Shown here one piece after another: positions 1 through 13,100 of a DNA stretch of 30,265 nucleotides. Under the pieces are notes generated by a model, which did no database searches, was not told the DNA's origin, and saw nothing but the letters and a program-made list of their open reading frames with translations. The number at the start of each line of letters is the position of its first letter. Positions within the stretch are counted from its first letter, which is position 1. The stretch is from Ophiothrix spiculata (lineage: Eukaryota > Echinodermata > Ophiuroidea > Amphilepidida > Ophiotrichidae): the NCBI GenBank assembly GCA_000969725.1, contig JXSR01S002669.1, one strand, 5' to 3'. The position numbers were made by a program, and so were the translations under genes.

Positions 1-90
1 ACTTATTATATACAATGAGGGCCTGGTTGAAAAGCAGTGCTTGTCACTGAACCAGTAACACCCTCAATAAAGAATAAAATAAATAAATAA
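1..90 (+). mobile_element. Likely LINE 3' terminus
   Basis: GGTTGAAAAGCAGTGCTTGT followed by CACTGAACCAGTAACACCCT, an AATAAAGAATAA signal and an AAATAAATAAATAA tail resembles the 3' end of a non-LTR retrotransposon. Only the end is in the window. Confidence 0.5.
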
Positions 91-503
91 TTTGATCATG
101 CCTTTATTGTTAAAAGACATGGGGAAATGATTGAGTTTAGATTATATTGATCACCTCAGTTTTCATGTGGATTAATACTTCAACCACGGAGATTCACACT
201 TCCGGGATATACTAACGGGGCCTATGGGCAACCACGTTTGTATCGGGTTTTTTGGTGCGCAGTGCTGCGTACACATTTGGACAATAATAGCTGCTGTGAA
301 CACTTACTCGGATTGAATGTTCGACGTCATTCCCACGTTTACTTTAAGACAAATGGGAGACGCTCTTTCTCTTATTATATAGTCTGTTTTAATTTGCCTT
401 GCATTGACGTTGGTTAGTATCGATACTGCCATTTTGTGTATCAACATGTCAAAAGTTTTGTAAATATTGCGACAATCGATACTTCCGACAATCAGTTACA
501 GTA
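91..503. other. Upstream intron sequence, nothing recognised
   Basis: The sequence is moderately AT-rich and non-coding. It includes two ATCGATACT motifs of unknown meaning (near 418 and 475). Confidence 0.5.
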
Positions 504-883
504 CTCTATAAATTTTGAAGTATGCAACAAGCAGCCGATTAACACACAAAAACCAATATGACCATATGGGGAAGTAAAATAGTCCATCTTTTCCAAATAA
601 AAAAGATGTACTCAATCTTGCTGAATATTCAAATAAACTTATTTTCAAGGTTTATCATGTGAAAACAACAAAATTAGCCACAAGTAATACCAAAATCATG
701 AACGATTCATGTACAATAATATTATTACGCAGTGATTTGGTCTTAATCAATCTTAATCAATCATTGCTAGTCTCTTACAACAACACAAAACTACCAGTTC
801 ACAATGTTGTAGAATACAAGGAATGTGCTGTGGATCTTGTAGCAGAGTCTGATTGTTTGTTGCATACCTCAAGGTTTATAGAG
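504..883. mobile_element. 380 bp TIR element, copy 1
   Basis: The left end CTCTATAAATTTTGAAGTAT, then GCAACAA, is mirrored by TTGTTGCATACCTCAAGGTT, then TATAGAG, at the right. TA lies outside each end (502-503 and 884-885), fitting a Tc1/mariner-like non-autonomous element. The inverted copy is at 27174-27544. The open frame 659-895 falls inside it and is not a gene. Confidence 0.85.
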
Positions 884-988
884 TATAGAATTTAACACTT
901 TTTCTTAATGTTTTATCAAACTTCGGGAACTATTGGAAATTGTGTTCAATAGATTTTATAATTCATGTCTTCTTCATTTGTTTCTCAG

Positions 989-1162
989 ACGGAGAAATTA
1001 TCAGAAAGCTTTGAAAGTTTGGGTGAAGTGGTTGAGTTTCATCATGCGCAGTTCAACATGGCTGACACGCCAGCTCTCTCAGTACAGCATCATCGAATGG
1101 CTTTTACAGTACTAGCATCATTTACTCTCAACATGTTGCAAAAAATGGTCCCTGTTCAGAAG
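989..1162 (+). CDS. RTTN: RTTN exon w1
   Basis: The acceptor is a pyrimidine-rich tract ending TTTCTCAG and the donor is GTAATG. The exon is 58 codons, phase 0 at both ends. It reads TEKLSESFESLGEVV and later SVQHHRMAFTVLASF, ending MVPVQK. The HHRMAF block and the following LLQ-x2-PV-K pattern match human rotatin as remembered. The reading continues from an exon upstream of the window, so this is not the start of the gene. Confidence 0.9.
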
Positions 1163-4100
1163 GTAATGAGAAACATGAGGTATCAGAGATGCCAGTTTTC
1201 CTGTTTTAACCTGATTTCAGGTTTTTTAATCTGATTTCAGGGTTTTTTTTACTCCAAACTTACACATTTCTATATATTTTCAGTCTATTTTTCAGCATTT
1301 TTACCAAAATTTATGCGCATTTTCAGGATTTTTTAAAAGTTTCAGGTTTTTTCAGTGATACATACTGGCATCTCTGAGACATACTGCAGAAAAAAATATA
1401 TTCTACCATAACTTTGGGCCAAAATTCCACAAAAGCAATTCTCACCACCTTTTAAAATTTCGCATCAGCTACAATGTTGTAATTAGCAAATAGAAATTAA
1501 CATGGCTTCTAATTTTTTTTCAATATTCCATCAATTTTTATCTAAAAAATGCAAGTATGTACTGAAAATGCCGGTTACAATCTGGGAACATCATGACTGA
1601 GCATGTGCAATACTTCAATAAATCAAGATAAAGCAATATTGTTAAAATATTGATATTGCTGATATTGAAGTTCAAAGGTATATATATCATACTTGACGAT
1701 ATGTTGAAAATATATCAATATAATGGGCATATAAATTTCAAGCGTGAATGATATATCATACCCCTTGATAATTTGAAAATAATATTGAACATTTGAGTGT
1801 ATAATATCTACAACTCCAACTAACTATCGATAAGAAAAGAAATTCCATGTTTCCTCTTCACAAAAAATGTTTCAATGCTCTTTTGGTTAGAAAATATGTG
1901 TGGTTAAATTTGTTCAATTGACCAGGGGCTGAGGAATTCTGCAACTGTGTCTATAACACACGAATGTTAGTGACACTCCCTTTGGCATTGTAATATCTTT
2001 CTATAACATATTGCGGAGTCTGTCGCAAAAGTTTCATAAGAGAGTTGGGAGAGTTAATAGATGTAATTGGTGGAAGAGGGTGTTGTTAACAGATTTTCTC
2101 CTTTAAGAGTCATTAATGTCTTAAATATCACAAATTATTGGACAGTTTTAATGAAAATCCAGAGTGCAGGGCCCCATTATTTGTAAATACAATCCTTATT
2201 CTCTATTTCGGAGTATGCTGTACAGTAAGTTTTTCTTTCGCCTATAGTCACAATATTTCAAGGGTCAATATAAAAATGAAACTAAGCTTGTAGTAAATGC
2301 CTTATCTATTTAAAAATCCAGGCACAAAGTGTAGTACCAGCTAGTCTTATCTCAGCCATGACTCTTTTGGTAATGGACCAAGCACTTGTGCAGTGTATAC
2401 CACACATCAGGCCTGCGATTGGAGACTACCTGCAGAAAGTTGATAGTGAGAAATACCATTTGTACCAGAATGCATCCACGATTTGCTCATCTCTAGATGA
2501 TTCTGCCAAATTCCTGATAGAAGCACAAAAAGAGGTAATTTTGTGGGAATTTTGACCTGATAACAACTGATATGATTATCCCAATTACTATGGCAATAAC
2601 TCCCTGATTAATATGATTTCTTTTAGAAAAGTGATTAAAATTCCTGCGTAAAATCTGCAAATGTAATATCCAAATGTTTGTAATGAATCCCGTCTCATGC
2701 TAGAAATATACCTAACTTAAAGACCATAAAAGCATGATTTTTTTTTCTTCACTAGCTATTTTATTCAGTTTTGAAGATTTCACTGCAAGATTTATCTATA
2801 TCACAAACATATAAAGAAAAATATATTTTTGATATAAAAGTTGAACTGCAATAGGAAAAGAAAAAGGTCTTGTTTCTCATTCATAAAAGATAATGGCCTA
2901 GCAGGATGACTGAGCCAGTTAAAAAAAACCCAGAGAGATACTTTAATTTTTCCCCAGATAATGACATGTATAAATTAGCAAGCAAAATTCTGTTTTTGTA
3001 ATGATTTATCTCTTTTGCGCAGATCCAACTAGACATTTTGCCATTGGCTTTGTCCAGTGTAGCAAGCCTTGTCTACCAGCCAGATCTGTCGGTTGTCAAG
3101 CAGTTCATCACATCGTATTCACAGATGTAAGTGAGGATGGATTTTGTGGGAAAAAGTCTTTGTATGAAAAAGATCACTTGCTGTATTATTCCTATTAATC
3201 GCCCACTGGGTGTTGCATTTTATGAAAGGGGGTTGTATATGTAGGGAATAAAAGATGGTGATTTATTGTTTTGCCTGTCATCTATCGTCTCATAATGGAT
3301 GGGCGTACATTATTTTGAGTAATGGGTGCCCCCGTAATGTATGCCCATCCATTATAAGACGATAGATGACAGGCAAAACAATAAATCGCCATCTTTTATT
3401 CTCATTCTTAGTCACAAATTTGAGTAATTTATAAACCAAAAACGATGTAAATTATTGCCAAAAACTATAAACATTATCATTGGAGAAATGTACACCCCTA
3501 TTCAAGCATGAAATATTCCAAACCCAGTAAAGCTATTCGCGCCGGATGTGTGCGTATACCTGCATCGCGCCGTGATTTTGAACGCGCGGCTTCACTGTGT
3601 TTCACGCTGAACGCACTGTCATCTATCGTCTCATAATGGATGGCCAAAATTCCTTATTAGGAAGTAAAATCGCACTCAGTGACTAAGAATATGGACCAAT
3701 TGTTAACACTATGCTATACGCAGAGTGCATCTGGACAAGATTAATGAACGTGTAAAAGTTAGCAACTGACCAATTATGTTGATTTCGGAGTTTATGAATA
3801 TTATATGGTATTAATTTTTCAGTACATGAGGTGCAGAGTAGCTAGAACAATGATAGGTTGACACCCTCCTTAATAATATAAAACTATAATATATTTGACA
3901 GTTTAAACAGAAATCTAGAGTGCAGGGCCCCATTGTTTGTAAGTGCAATCCCTGTCATGGATTTTTGTTTACATTGTTTAATAAATTTTTGTTATGCCTA
4001 TAGTTGCATTATTCTCAAAAGGAAAATTCACACAAAACCTTGTACTTTTATTGGCACACCCTGTGGTAGCTGCTACAGGATACTTGGTGGTAACATGCGA

Positions 4101-7100
4101 GTGCAAGAAAGTTGTATCTGCAATGGCTGCCTTATGTTATATTTTTTAAACACCCAGTCACTAGAAATTGACAAATCCCTCAAAATTTCTCTGCCATAAA
4201 TAAAATTAAATAAATTGCACGTGATGTATAGTGCACTATGTGGTCCCTCTGATTTGTAATTCCACACGGCCTCAGTACAATTTACAGAGCAGTTTTAATC
4301 ATTGTGTTAAATCACTATCTGGACTCCCTGGGGCCAAAGGGCCAACTGCGGCCTACATATTGGCGCAACCCTAGCTTGAGCAATTCACACCCTCATTAAA
4401 TATACAGTTTACGCACACTCAGCTCCCGGCTGGACTCAAACGCGGAACGGTCGATATCTTATGTTTAACAGTCCGAGAACTAACCGACTGAGCTAGTGAG
4501 AACTGAGCCATATATCAGTGGCTCTTGAAATGGTTCTTCAGGTGACGGTGTCAACTGAAGAACCATTTCAAGAGCCACTGACCCAAGACTGGAGATTATA
4601 CAGTGTGCTGTCAAACCTAATGACAAATGGCAGCTATTGCAGATACAACTTTCTTGCACTCACATAACGAATTAGCATCAGTAACATACTTACTGCTTCA
4701 TCTTGGTGTGTCTTACTCAATGGCAAAGATATTTCAAAGCATTTAATAAAGATTCCTTATTGCTTTCTTTTTTCTAGATGCAGAAATATCAAGATAAATG
4801 TTGAAGACAGCAGCCTCAAGGATGGAAGAACAACTTTATTAAGGCTCCTTGCACATCCAGATAACAGAATTAAAACATGTGCATATAAGTGTTGTCTTGA
4901 TATCGTTAAGGTTGGTGAAAGAGAGTTTTTACTAATATGTGATGACTCACCCCCGAAAAGGGGGACTTTGCGACAGAATACTTTCCAAGAAACCGGTGGA
5001 AATAGTCAGCAAAAAATAGAGAAAATAATAAGAATTTTCAGCAGATTTTCTGTTGTAAGATTTGATCACCTTGATCAATTTCAACATGGAAGGTGTCATT
5101 TTCAAGGTTAGAAAATGCTTTAACAGATGAAATGATAAAATCAAAATTGATATCATCTGCAAAGTCCCCCCTTTCGGGGTGAGCCATCACATATAAGATC
5201 TCAACATACCATGTTTTAATCTGTGTATGGGAGGAGGTAGCCGAGTAGGGCCACTCAGATATGTGGGCCACCGTGGCAAAAGGGATGCAGTTGTTGGCTC
5301 CAACATTTTGCTCATTGTAGCATTTATGATGTGTACAAGTAACAATAAATAGCCTCTTTCTGAAAGGCTCCTTTTAAGGTTGTGAATATTGCGAATTTTA
5401 GTGCTTGGGATTCACAAAAGTATTTTGTCCAGGATTTGGGAATCCCGTTTGGTTCAGTCGATCTAACACAATGCACTGTGGTGCTGACTTATGTTTACCG
5501 TTGCTATTATTAAAATACTATAATTGTTTCAATGATTTTGAACAGAAAATCTGTGTGCAGACGTTGTGACAAGCACAGGACACCAGAAAATCCTCAATGC
5601 CTTTCCCAATCCAGTGCGACATCGCACGCACCTGGATAGCATTGTGTATTTCCGTAAACTGCACAAAGTTCTGGTACGCGAGGCTCTGAGTTTCCATGCC
5701 CAAAATTTATTTGAAACAACAATAGTTTGACTTCTTTTTATTTCAGAGATGTGTTAATGTTGATGAAGCGGCCAAACCAAACAATGATGCTTCTTTTAGT
5801 GTTCGCTTTCTTACCGATGCAGGAGTTCTATATGAAATTGTATGTTATGGATTTAACAGTGTAGAAAAAAGTGTAGGTATCTATTTAAATAAATGTAAAT
5901 GAAAAAAAAATGCAGTATGGTCCTTTCAAATAGAAAATCACACACTTGCCGGTAATCGCCTCCAAACGAGAACATTATATAGTTTTTTACCGAGGATACA
6001 CAGGTATGCAGTTGTTCCCTGGTTGTTCCGCTAATAGTGGAACTACTATGAGATGGTGCTATCTACTAGCGGACATACCCTATACCCCCAACTAGGAATT
6101 GCTCTAAATAGCTTTTTTACGTTATTGCTATCATCATGCACCACTCTCCCAACCAACAACGGCCCACGGTTTGTTGTGTTTCCACGATGAAGGTGTGTTG
6201 TCCTCATTTGGAGACAAACACCCATCCCCACAAACACACACACACCCTCACACACTCAAGAGATTAGGAATGCCACTTTAAGGTTTTAAGGTTTTTGTGA
6301 AGGTCAAATCATGATTTTGCATACTTTCCAACTGTCCCACTTTTGGAGGGACAGTCCCTCTTTTGACCCAAACTAAACACTGTAATATGCTGTAATTTTA
6401 ACAGGTGTCCCTCTTTTTGCAAATATCCTTACATAGTAATGTATAGGAAATCAGAAATGTCCCTCTTTTTAAGAATTTTTCTCTCATTTGTCACTCTTTC
6501 TGAAATTAGAATGTTAGCAAGTATAGATCATTTTGTAATTTTATAACATCAATTTTATGTAAAATTAATAATAAACTGAACTCTCCAACAATGTAAGACT
6601 ATTTTGCTCATATCTTTTTTAAGAAAACATATTTTGGTGTAAAAATATACAGGAATAGGAGAAAAGCATGCAATTTATTGTAGTATCAAAATCACCAATT
6701 TGATTTGGGAAAGTAGAGTATGACAACTTTAGTTTCATGATGAATAACAATGCATATCTGTTGTTCAGTACTCTCCTGTATGATCTCTGTGAAATTAATA
6801 ATTCTGTTTGTTTGTATAACAGGTTTGTAGAAGTGCCAATGAAATAATCCTTCATTTACTGCAGAGTAAGCTACTAGTGCACACTCAGGTTTGGCAAGAA
6901 ACAAGCCAGGCTATTATACCATCCCTACCACTCTTACAGGTATGTGCAATGTTAGATGAATCCTTCATTTACTACAGAGTTAGCTACTAGTAAACACTCA
7001 AGTTTGGCAAGAAACAATCCAGGCTATTATATCATCCCCACCACTCTTACAGGTATGTGCAAAGAGTAGATTGAATCCTTCATTTACTACAGAGTAAGCT

Positions 7101-10100
7101 ACTAGTGCACACTCAGGTTTGGCAAGAAACAATCCAGGCTATTATACCATCCCTACCACTCTTACAGGTATGTGCAATGTGCAGAATGAATCCTTCATTT
7201 ACTACAGAGTAAGCTACTAGTGCACACTCAGGTTTGGCAAGAAACAATCCAGGCTATTATACCATCCCTACCACTCTTATAGGTATGTACAATGTTTAGA
7301 ATGAATCCTTAATTTACTACAGAGTAAGCTTCTCGTGTACACTCAGGTTTGGCAAGAAACAATCCAGGCTATTATATCATCCCTACCACTCTTATAGGTA
7401 TGTACAATGTTTAGAATGAATCCTTCATTTACTACAGAGTAAGCTTCTAGTGCACACTCAGGTTTGGCAAGAAACAATCCAGGCTATTATATCATCCCTA
7501 CCACTCTTACAGGTATGTACAATGTTTAGAATGAATCCTTCATTTACTGCAGAGTAAGCTACTAGTGCACACTCAAGTTTGGCAAGAAACAATCCAGGCT
7601 ATTATACCATCCCTACCACTCTTACAGGTATGTGCAATGTTTAGAATGAATCCTTCATTTACTGCAGAGTAAGCTACTAGTACACACTCAAGTTTGGCGA
7701 GAAACAATCCAGGCTATTATACCTTCCCTGCCACTCTTACAGGTATGTGCAATGTTTAGAATGAATCCTTCATTTACTACAGAGTAAGCTACTAGTGCAC
7801 ACTCAGGTTTGGCAAGAAACAATCCAGGCTATTATACCATCCCTGCCACTTTTACAGGTATGTGCAATGTTTAGAATGAATCCTTTATTAACTGCAGAAT
7901 ATTCATCATAGCGCACAAAAAACTACAATATAAACTTAAAACAACAGTCAATAAAATCAGGAAAGATTAGTCTTAACAAGATTTCAGAAAAGTTCAACAA
8001 AAGCAGTTCTAATATTTATGGGCAGCAAGTTCCAATTTTAGGTCGCGGCAGATGGAAATATTTTGTCCCTGATAGCGCTACTGGATTTAAAATATATTGA
8101 GATGTATGCTATCGTGTAATTATCTAAGGCATTGACCAGCTTTGTAAAAAATAAAAATTTCAGTTAAATTGTGTGGAGCTTGGCCATAGGCTTTATAGTG
8201 CAGATCTATTGAATATTGGATTCTGATGCATTGTTGGAATGAAAAGGGCTCAAAAAAAGTTTGCTGAAATGTGAGCCTTTATCATTCCAACAATGCATTA
8301 AGATCCAATAATCAATGAATCTGCAGTATAGCTTATTGATGATCTTGTACCAACTCCAAAAACTAACTTTTCTGCCCTGTTCTGAATTCTTTGCAACTTG
8401 GTTGTATGATGGTAAAACCAGTATTACAGATTTGTATGCAATGTAAGTTTCTACTAATGCCTCTGGTCTGTTTGATTTGATAGGGTATTGCTGGCAGAGA
8501 GACTACACTGTCCAGATGTGTCTTAGGACTGTATGAAGCATCATTGGTGTCATCTGACATTGCAGCTAAATCTCAGACACTAATAAGTAAGCTACTAATG
8601 CCTCTGGTCTGTTTGATTTGATAGGGTATTGCTGGCAGAGAGACTACACTGTCCAGATGTGTCTTAGTCTTTATGAAGCATCATTGGTGTCATCTGACAT
8701 TGCAGCTAAATCTCAGACACTAATAAGTAAGCTACTAATGCCTCTGGTCTGTTTGATTTGATAGGGTATTGCTGGCAGAGAGACTACACTGTCCAGATGT
8801 GTCTTAGGACTGTATGAAGCATCATTGGTATCATCTGGCATCTCGGCTGAACCTCAGATACTACCTCCATTAGAAAAATTTAGAGGAGCTTTGAGGCTAT
8901 TATTCAGTAAGGATGAAAGGTATGAAGAAGGATAAATTGCATGATTCATTGGTGATTAAAGAGAGGTACCTAATACCCTAACACCATGGAACCTCACAAA
9001 ATCTGAAATCGAGAAAATCGCATAAGTCTAAATACATCATCGACCGGAGTTAGTTATAGTCACGAAAACGCTGCCAGGGCAGCGTATACCTGTTGGCTTG
9101 CATCAGTGAATGTTGGATCGGGAAGCGAGAGGTTCCAGGGTTGATTCCGGGAGGGGTGGGGGACCACCCATTTTTAACATGTAAATTATTGAGGAGATAA
9201 ATGTGTACACACTAACCCTAACACCATCAAACTTTAAAAAAAAAACATTCCACCAAGTCAAGAAAAACGCCTAAGTCTAAATACGTTGCAGACCGGAGTT
9301 AGCTATAATCATGAAAACACTGCCAGGGCAGCATATACCCATGGGCTTGCATCAAAGATTTTGAATAAATGGCTTCTAAAGTTGAAAAATGGTGAAAAAG
9401 TCTTAATTTTGTTTTTTGACTTAAAATGCATTCATGCATAAGACTTTACCTAAATCTCGAGTTTCAAATGTCAATTATGAAGGGAAGTACAATTATTCAC
9501 AGTTAATTGATTAAATTTTGCTATTCTACACTAGGTATTCATTGACTTCAACAAAGATTTTCGTCTTTTTTTATTACCAGATATTCATTAGACTGTGTTG
9601 CATTTTGATCTCTAAATGAAGAATGGGAAAGAAAGAGTGGCATATGATATATCATTATGGAGAATGAAAATATGTCAAAAACTCAATTTTGAAATTCACG
9701 ATTTTTCCGCTCATTTTGCTGGATCACCCCTCTTATAATTAACATTTTGTTGTTTATAGCAGTAGAAATAGCTTGATAATAATAATAAGCAGGCTTTTAT
9801 ATAGCGCCCTTAATCCTGGGACCTCGAGACGCATTACAAGAAGTTAAAAACAGTGAAATATTACATCGCGCAGAAAGTGATAAAAACATACAAAAAATAC
9901 AACAAATTACTAGACCCTTGAAACTACAACCAAAAAAATCTTGATCTTCTTCTATGTCAATTTTTCCTTTAGTGTTAGGCATGAAATGGCAACATCTGTT
10001 TTGTGGCATTTAACTCAGGACCCAGATAGAGGCAGGAAGCTTCCTTCAGTGTCCAATCCAGTCCTGACAGATATGGCTGATTTATTCTTCATGGAACACC

Positions 10101-13100
10101 CGGTTGTATTGGATGACAACAGGGAGACATCGGTCTTTCAGGTAATAAGTGTACCAATTACTTTGGACTGCATAGGCTCCAACTCGTTCAAGAAACTGTA
10201 CTTTATTTAACACCAAAAAATGCTGTGGTGTAACATTAAGGTCGTCTGATGATAATCGTTAAGACCTTACCATGCAGTTTGTGTCTGTCTGTGTTTGGGG
10301 GTGTGTGTGATGTATGTCGGTGTCTGTCTGGGATGAAAACTTGTGAACAAGATTTCAGAGCCCTATTTCATAAAAGTTAGAATCAACCTAAGTCTTAATT
10401 GTAGGATCTGCCCTAACTTTTATTATATGAAAAAAATCAGAAAAGTCTTTATTCTAAATTCCTTTATGAGGTAGAAGGATAACCTGGGAAAATAATAGTA
10501 ATAATAGCATCATTATTTAAATTCCAAGTCTCAGAAATGGATGTCACTTGGTAGGAAGGACCGGGTTGACATACTCTTGAACTGATTAAATTTACAACGC
10601 ATAGTATGCATACGTTAGGTACCTGATTTGCATAATTTATTCAACATTTGGTTAAATTAGCGTATCAACTTGAGAACAAAATGTCTGGGGTTCAAAACTT
10701 GGAAATGGATGCCACTTGGTAGGAAGGACCAGGGTGACATATTCTAGAACTGATTGGATTTACAGTGCATAATGCAGTATGCTTATGTTAAGTACCTAAT
10801 TTGCGTAAACTAATTCCAACATTTGATTAAATTGGCATATCACCTTGTGAACATAATATCTGGAGATATTAACATATTGTCATAAAAAGCTCACTAACAA
10901 AACTGTCATTGTTTGTAGGTTGATGGGCTTGTTAAAGTCTACCATATATACAGTTCAAAAGAGACTGAACCAAGTCTGAAGAAATCCGCTGCAGAACAAA
11001 TTGCCATCATGATGCAAGGTCAGTAAATATACACTACTATTTTGCCGTTAAGGCTTGAGTAGACCCGCAAGTGGCATAAACTGTTTTTGTACTCTTAACT
11101 TATTGTATAAATCATATGGTGATGTCAGTCTTTTTTACAAAAATGGTTACTTTTGGTCAAAAGTGCTGAAAAACACATTTTTTGCCCTAAAACTTTCTGG
11201 AAAGCCTAACTATAGCTGGATAGCTGGGGGATATTACACATCCCTGCCGTACACCAACTGTTGTTTGAAACCAGTGAGTCGGCTCACCATTCACTCTCAA
11301 TCTAAAATCCAATCTTAAAAGTATGATATTTTCAGTAAATTTAATTAGAAAAAATAGTAAAAAAGAGTAACTTTACAATTGAACATCCGATAACCAAAAG
11401 CAAGGTGTCATTTTAAAGTTTAAAATATAATCTTTGAGATGAGACCAAAATCACTTTTGATTTTGGATCCCTTTCGATATGATGGGTCACATATATCTTC
11501 TCACTTATTTTTACTTTATAAAATAGATTCAACATTACACCAAGCTTTCTTGTCAAAGAATGGAATAGATTTGACATTAGCCTACTTGGAGGAGGCTGTG
11601 GATGCAAAATCACGCAAACAGGTAATATTAAGTCTGTCGTTTTGTCGTTTCACGTATTGAACTAAAGTTAACAAGTTAATAATCAATAACAGATATATAA
11701 CAGAGTAGGATTTTACTTGTATTTCTTTTTTGATGATTGGTCCTCGAGAAAATGGTATAGATCGCATATTAGATGAATTGAGTATAGTCAGAGTGTGTCT
11801 ACATCATAAATCTTCACTCCGGTGAAAACAAACCTCTGGAAGCTCAGGGAATCCCGAATCGCGGTGAAAACAAACAGCACAAATGCCATAATTTTGTTCA
11901 CTGCATGTGGTGTGTCTCTATGTGCGGTACTATACATTAAGTTTATGTGCTTTAAGCTCACAAACTTGTAAATGTTCGCTCACAGCTATATACTGTTGAC
12001 TGGTCTTGACCAGTGTAAGGGGGGAGGAAGTCAAGGATCCCCTTTTTTTAGTGCCCAAGGCTGGTATCGACAAGCCTTTTGTCGACGTTGTCGACAAGCC
12101 TGTTTATGTGTCGACAAACTTGACAAAAATGAAATAAAATAAAATATTTGATTTCAATTATTGAGGATGACGAATTAAACAGAGTGACACAAGTTATAAT
12201 TTCAATCCTCTTGGCTGCATTGACAAAACTTCTTGTCTACAGTGTCGAGACGTCGGTCGCTCGATTTCGGGGCTTTGTCGACAATGCAAATGCTTGCTGA
12301 TACCAGCCTTAGTAATGCCCTATACAAACCCAAGAAAAACAAAGCAAAACACACAACAAGAAACCCTTAGCACAAACACATTAAACCTTCTTTAAAACTT
12401 ATTTTTTGTGTTTTCAAAATAAGTGCAATTATAGTTCACTCTAAGGTGGTACATGGATAGCTTTGACTAGCATGTAATCTGTGTGCATATTGAATGGACT
12501 ATGGCTGTGTATCAACCGAACAGACTTGCATGTTGATAATTTGTGCTTGATCTTGTCGTAATTTGCCATTTTTGTTATTTCAGGTTACAATGGCAACTCT
12601 GATTCCAGCTTGTCTGTCGATACTGAGACACATTTTCCATGAAAATGCTTCCCTCAGGCATCAATTAGCCCATAAGTTGGATATTTACTATATTATACTG
12701 AGATGTAAGTGACTCGCAATCATTTGAAAACCTGAAAACAAATGTCAGAAATTCTCTCAAGTTTTTATTTTATCTCTTTTTTTTGAAATATTGCTCAAAA
12801 TATGTCAAAAATATGACATAACTTTGCTGCAACCGATAGACTACAGGGTGTCCCAATAAACATTGTGCATGGAAATGATGCTCAATTTCTCAGAATCCGG
12901 AAATCTTATGACATTGAATTTTATAAGATTTTGAAGCCTATTGTCTAGTTTATCATTGTTTAAAAAATCAAGAAAATCCATCTTTGCAAACCAGAGATAT
13001 TGATTTTGTCAGCGTGTAACATTTTTGCCATGCACAATGGGAATCCTGTAGTTAAGCATAAACAAAGAACGAGGAAAGGGCTTCACAATAATGACATTTC

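Larger units (their letters stand above)
4099..4661. repeat. Inverted-repeat pair enclosing a SINE
   Basis: GAGTGCAAGAAAGTTGTATC at 4099-4131 and its reverse complement at 4629-4661 match over 33 nt with one mismatch. Between them lie a tRNA-like head (about 4430-4497) and a 26 bp hairpin (4516-4580). It may be a composite foldback element. Confidence 0.75.

Noticed and set aside
659..895. 78-residue open frame
   Set aside because: It lies almost entirely within a TIR element (504-883) that recurs inverted at 27174-27544; no protein features.
2358..2555. ATG at 2358 as a gene start
   Set aside because: Homology and open frame continue upstream to a splice acceptor at 2321, and exon w1 joins in phase.
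6957..7880. Array of regular units considered as a CRISPR-like or satellite array
   Set aside because: Units have no unique spacers and clearly derive from exon w6 plus its donor in a eukaryotic gene.
8484..8726. Mutually exclusive alternative exons
   Set aside because: Copy 2 is frameshifted and copy 1 breaks the phase with exon w7, so neither can substitute for it.
9097..9170. tRNA-like segment with GGTTGATTCC
   Set aside because: Only a B-box resemblance; no convincing D or anticodon arm.
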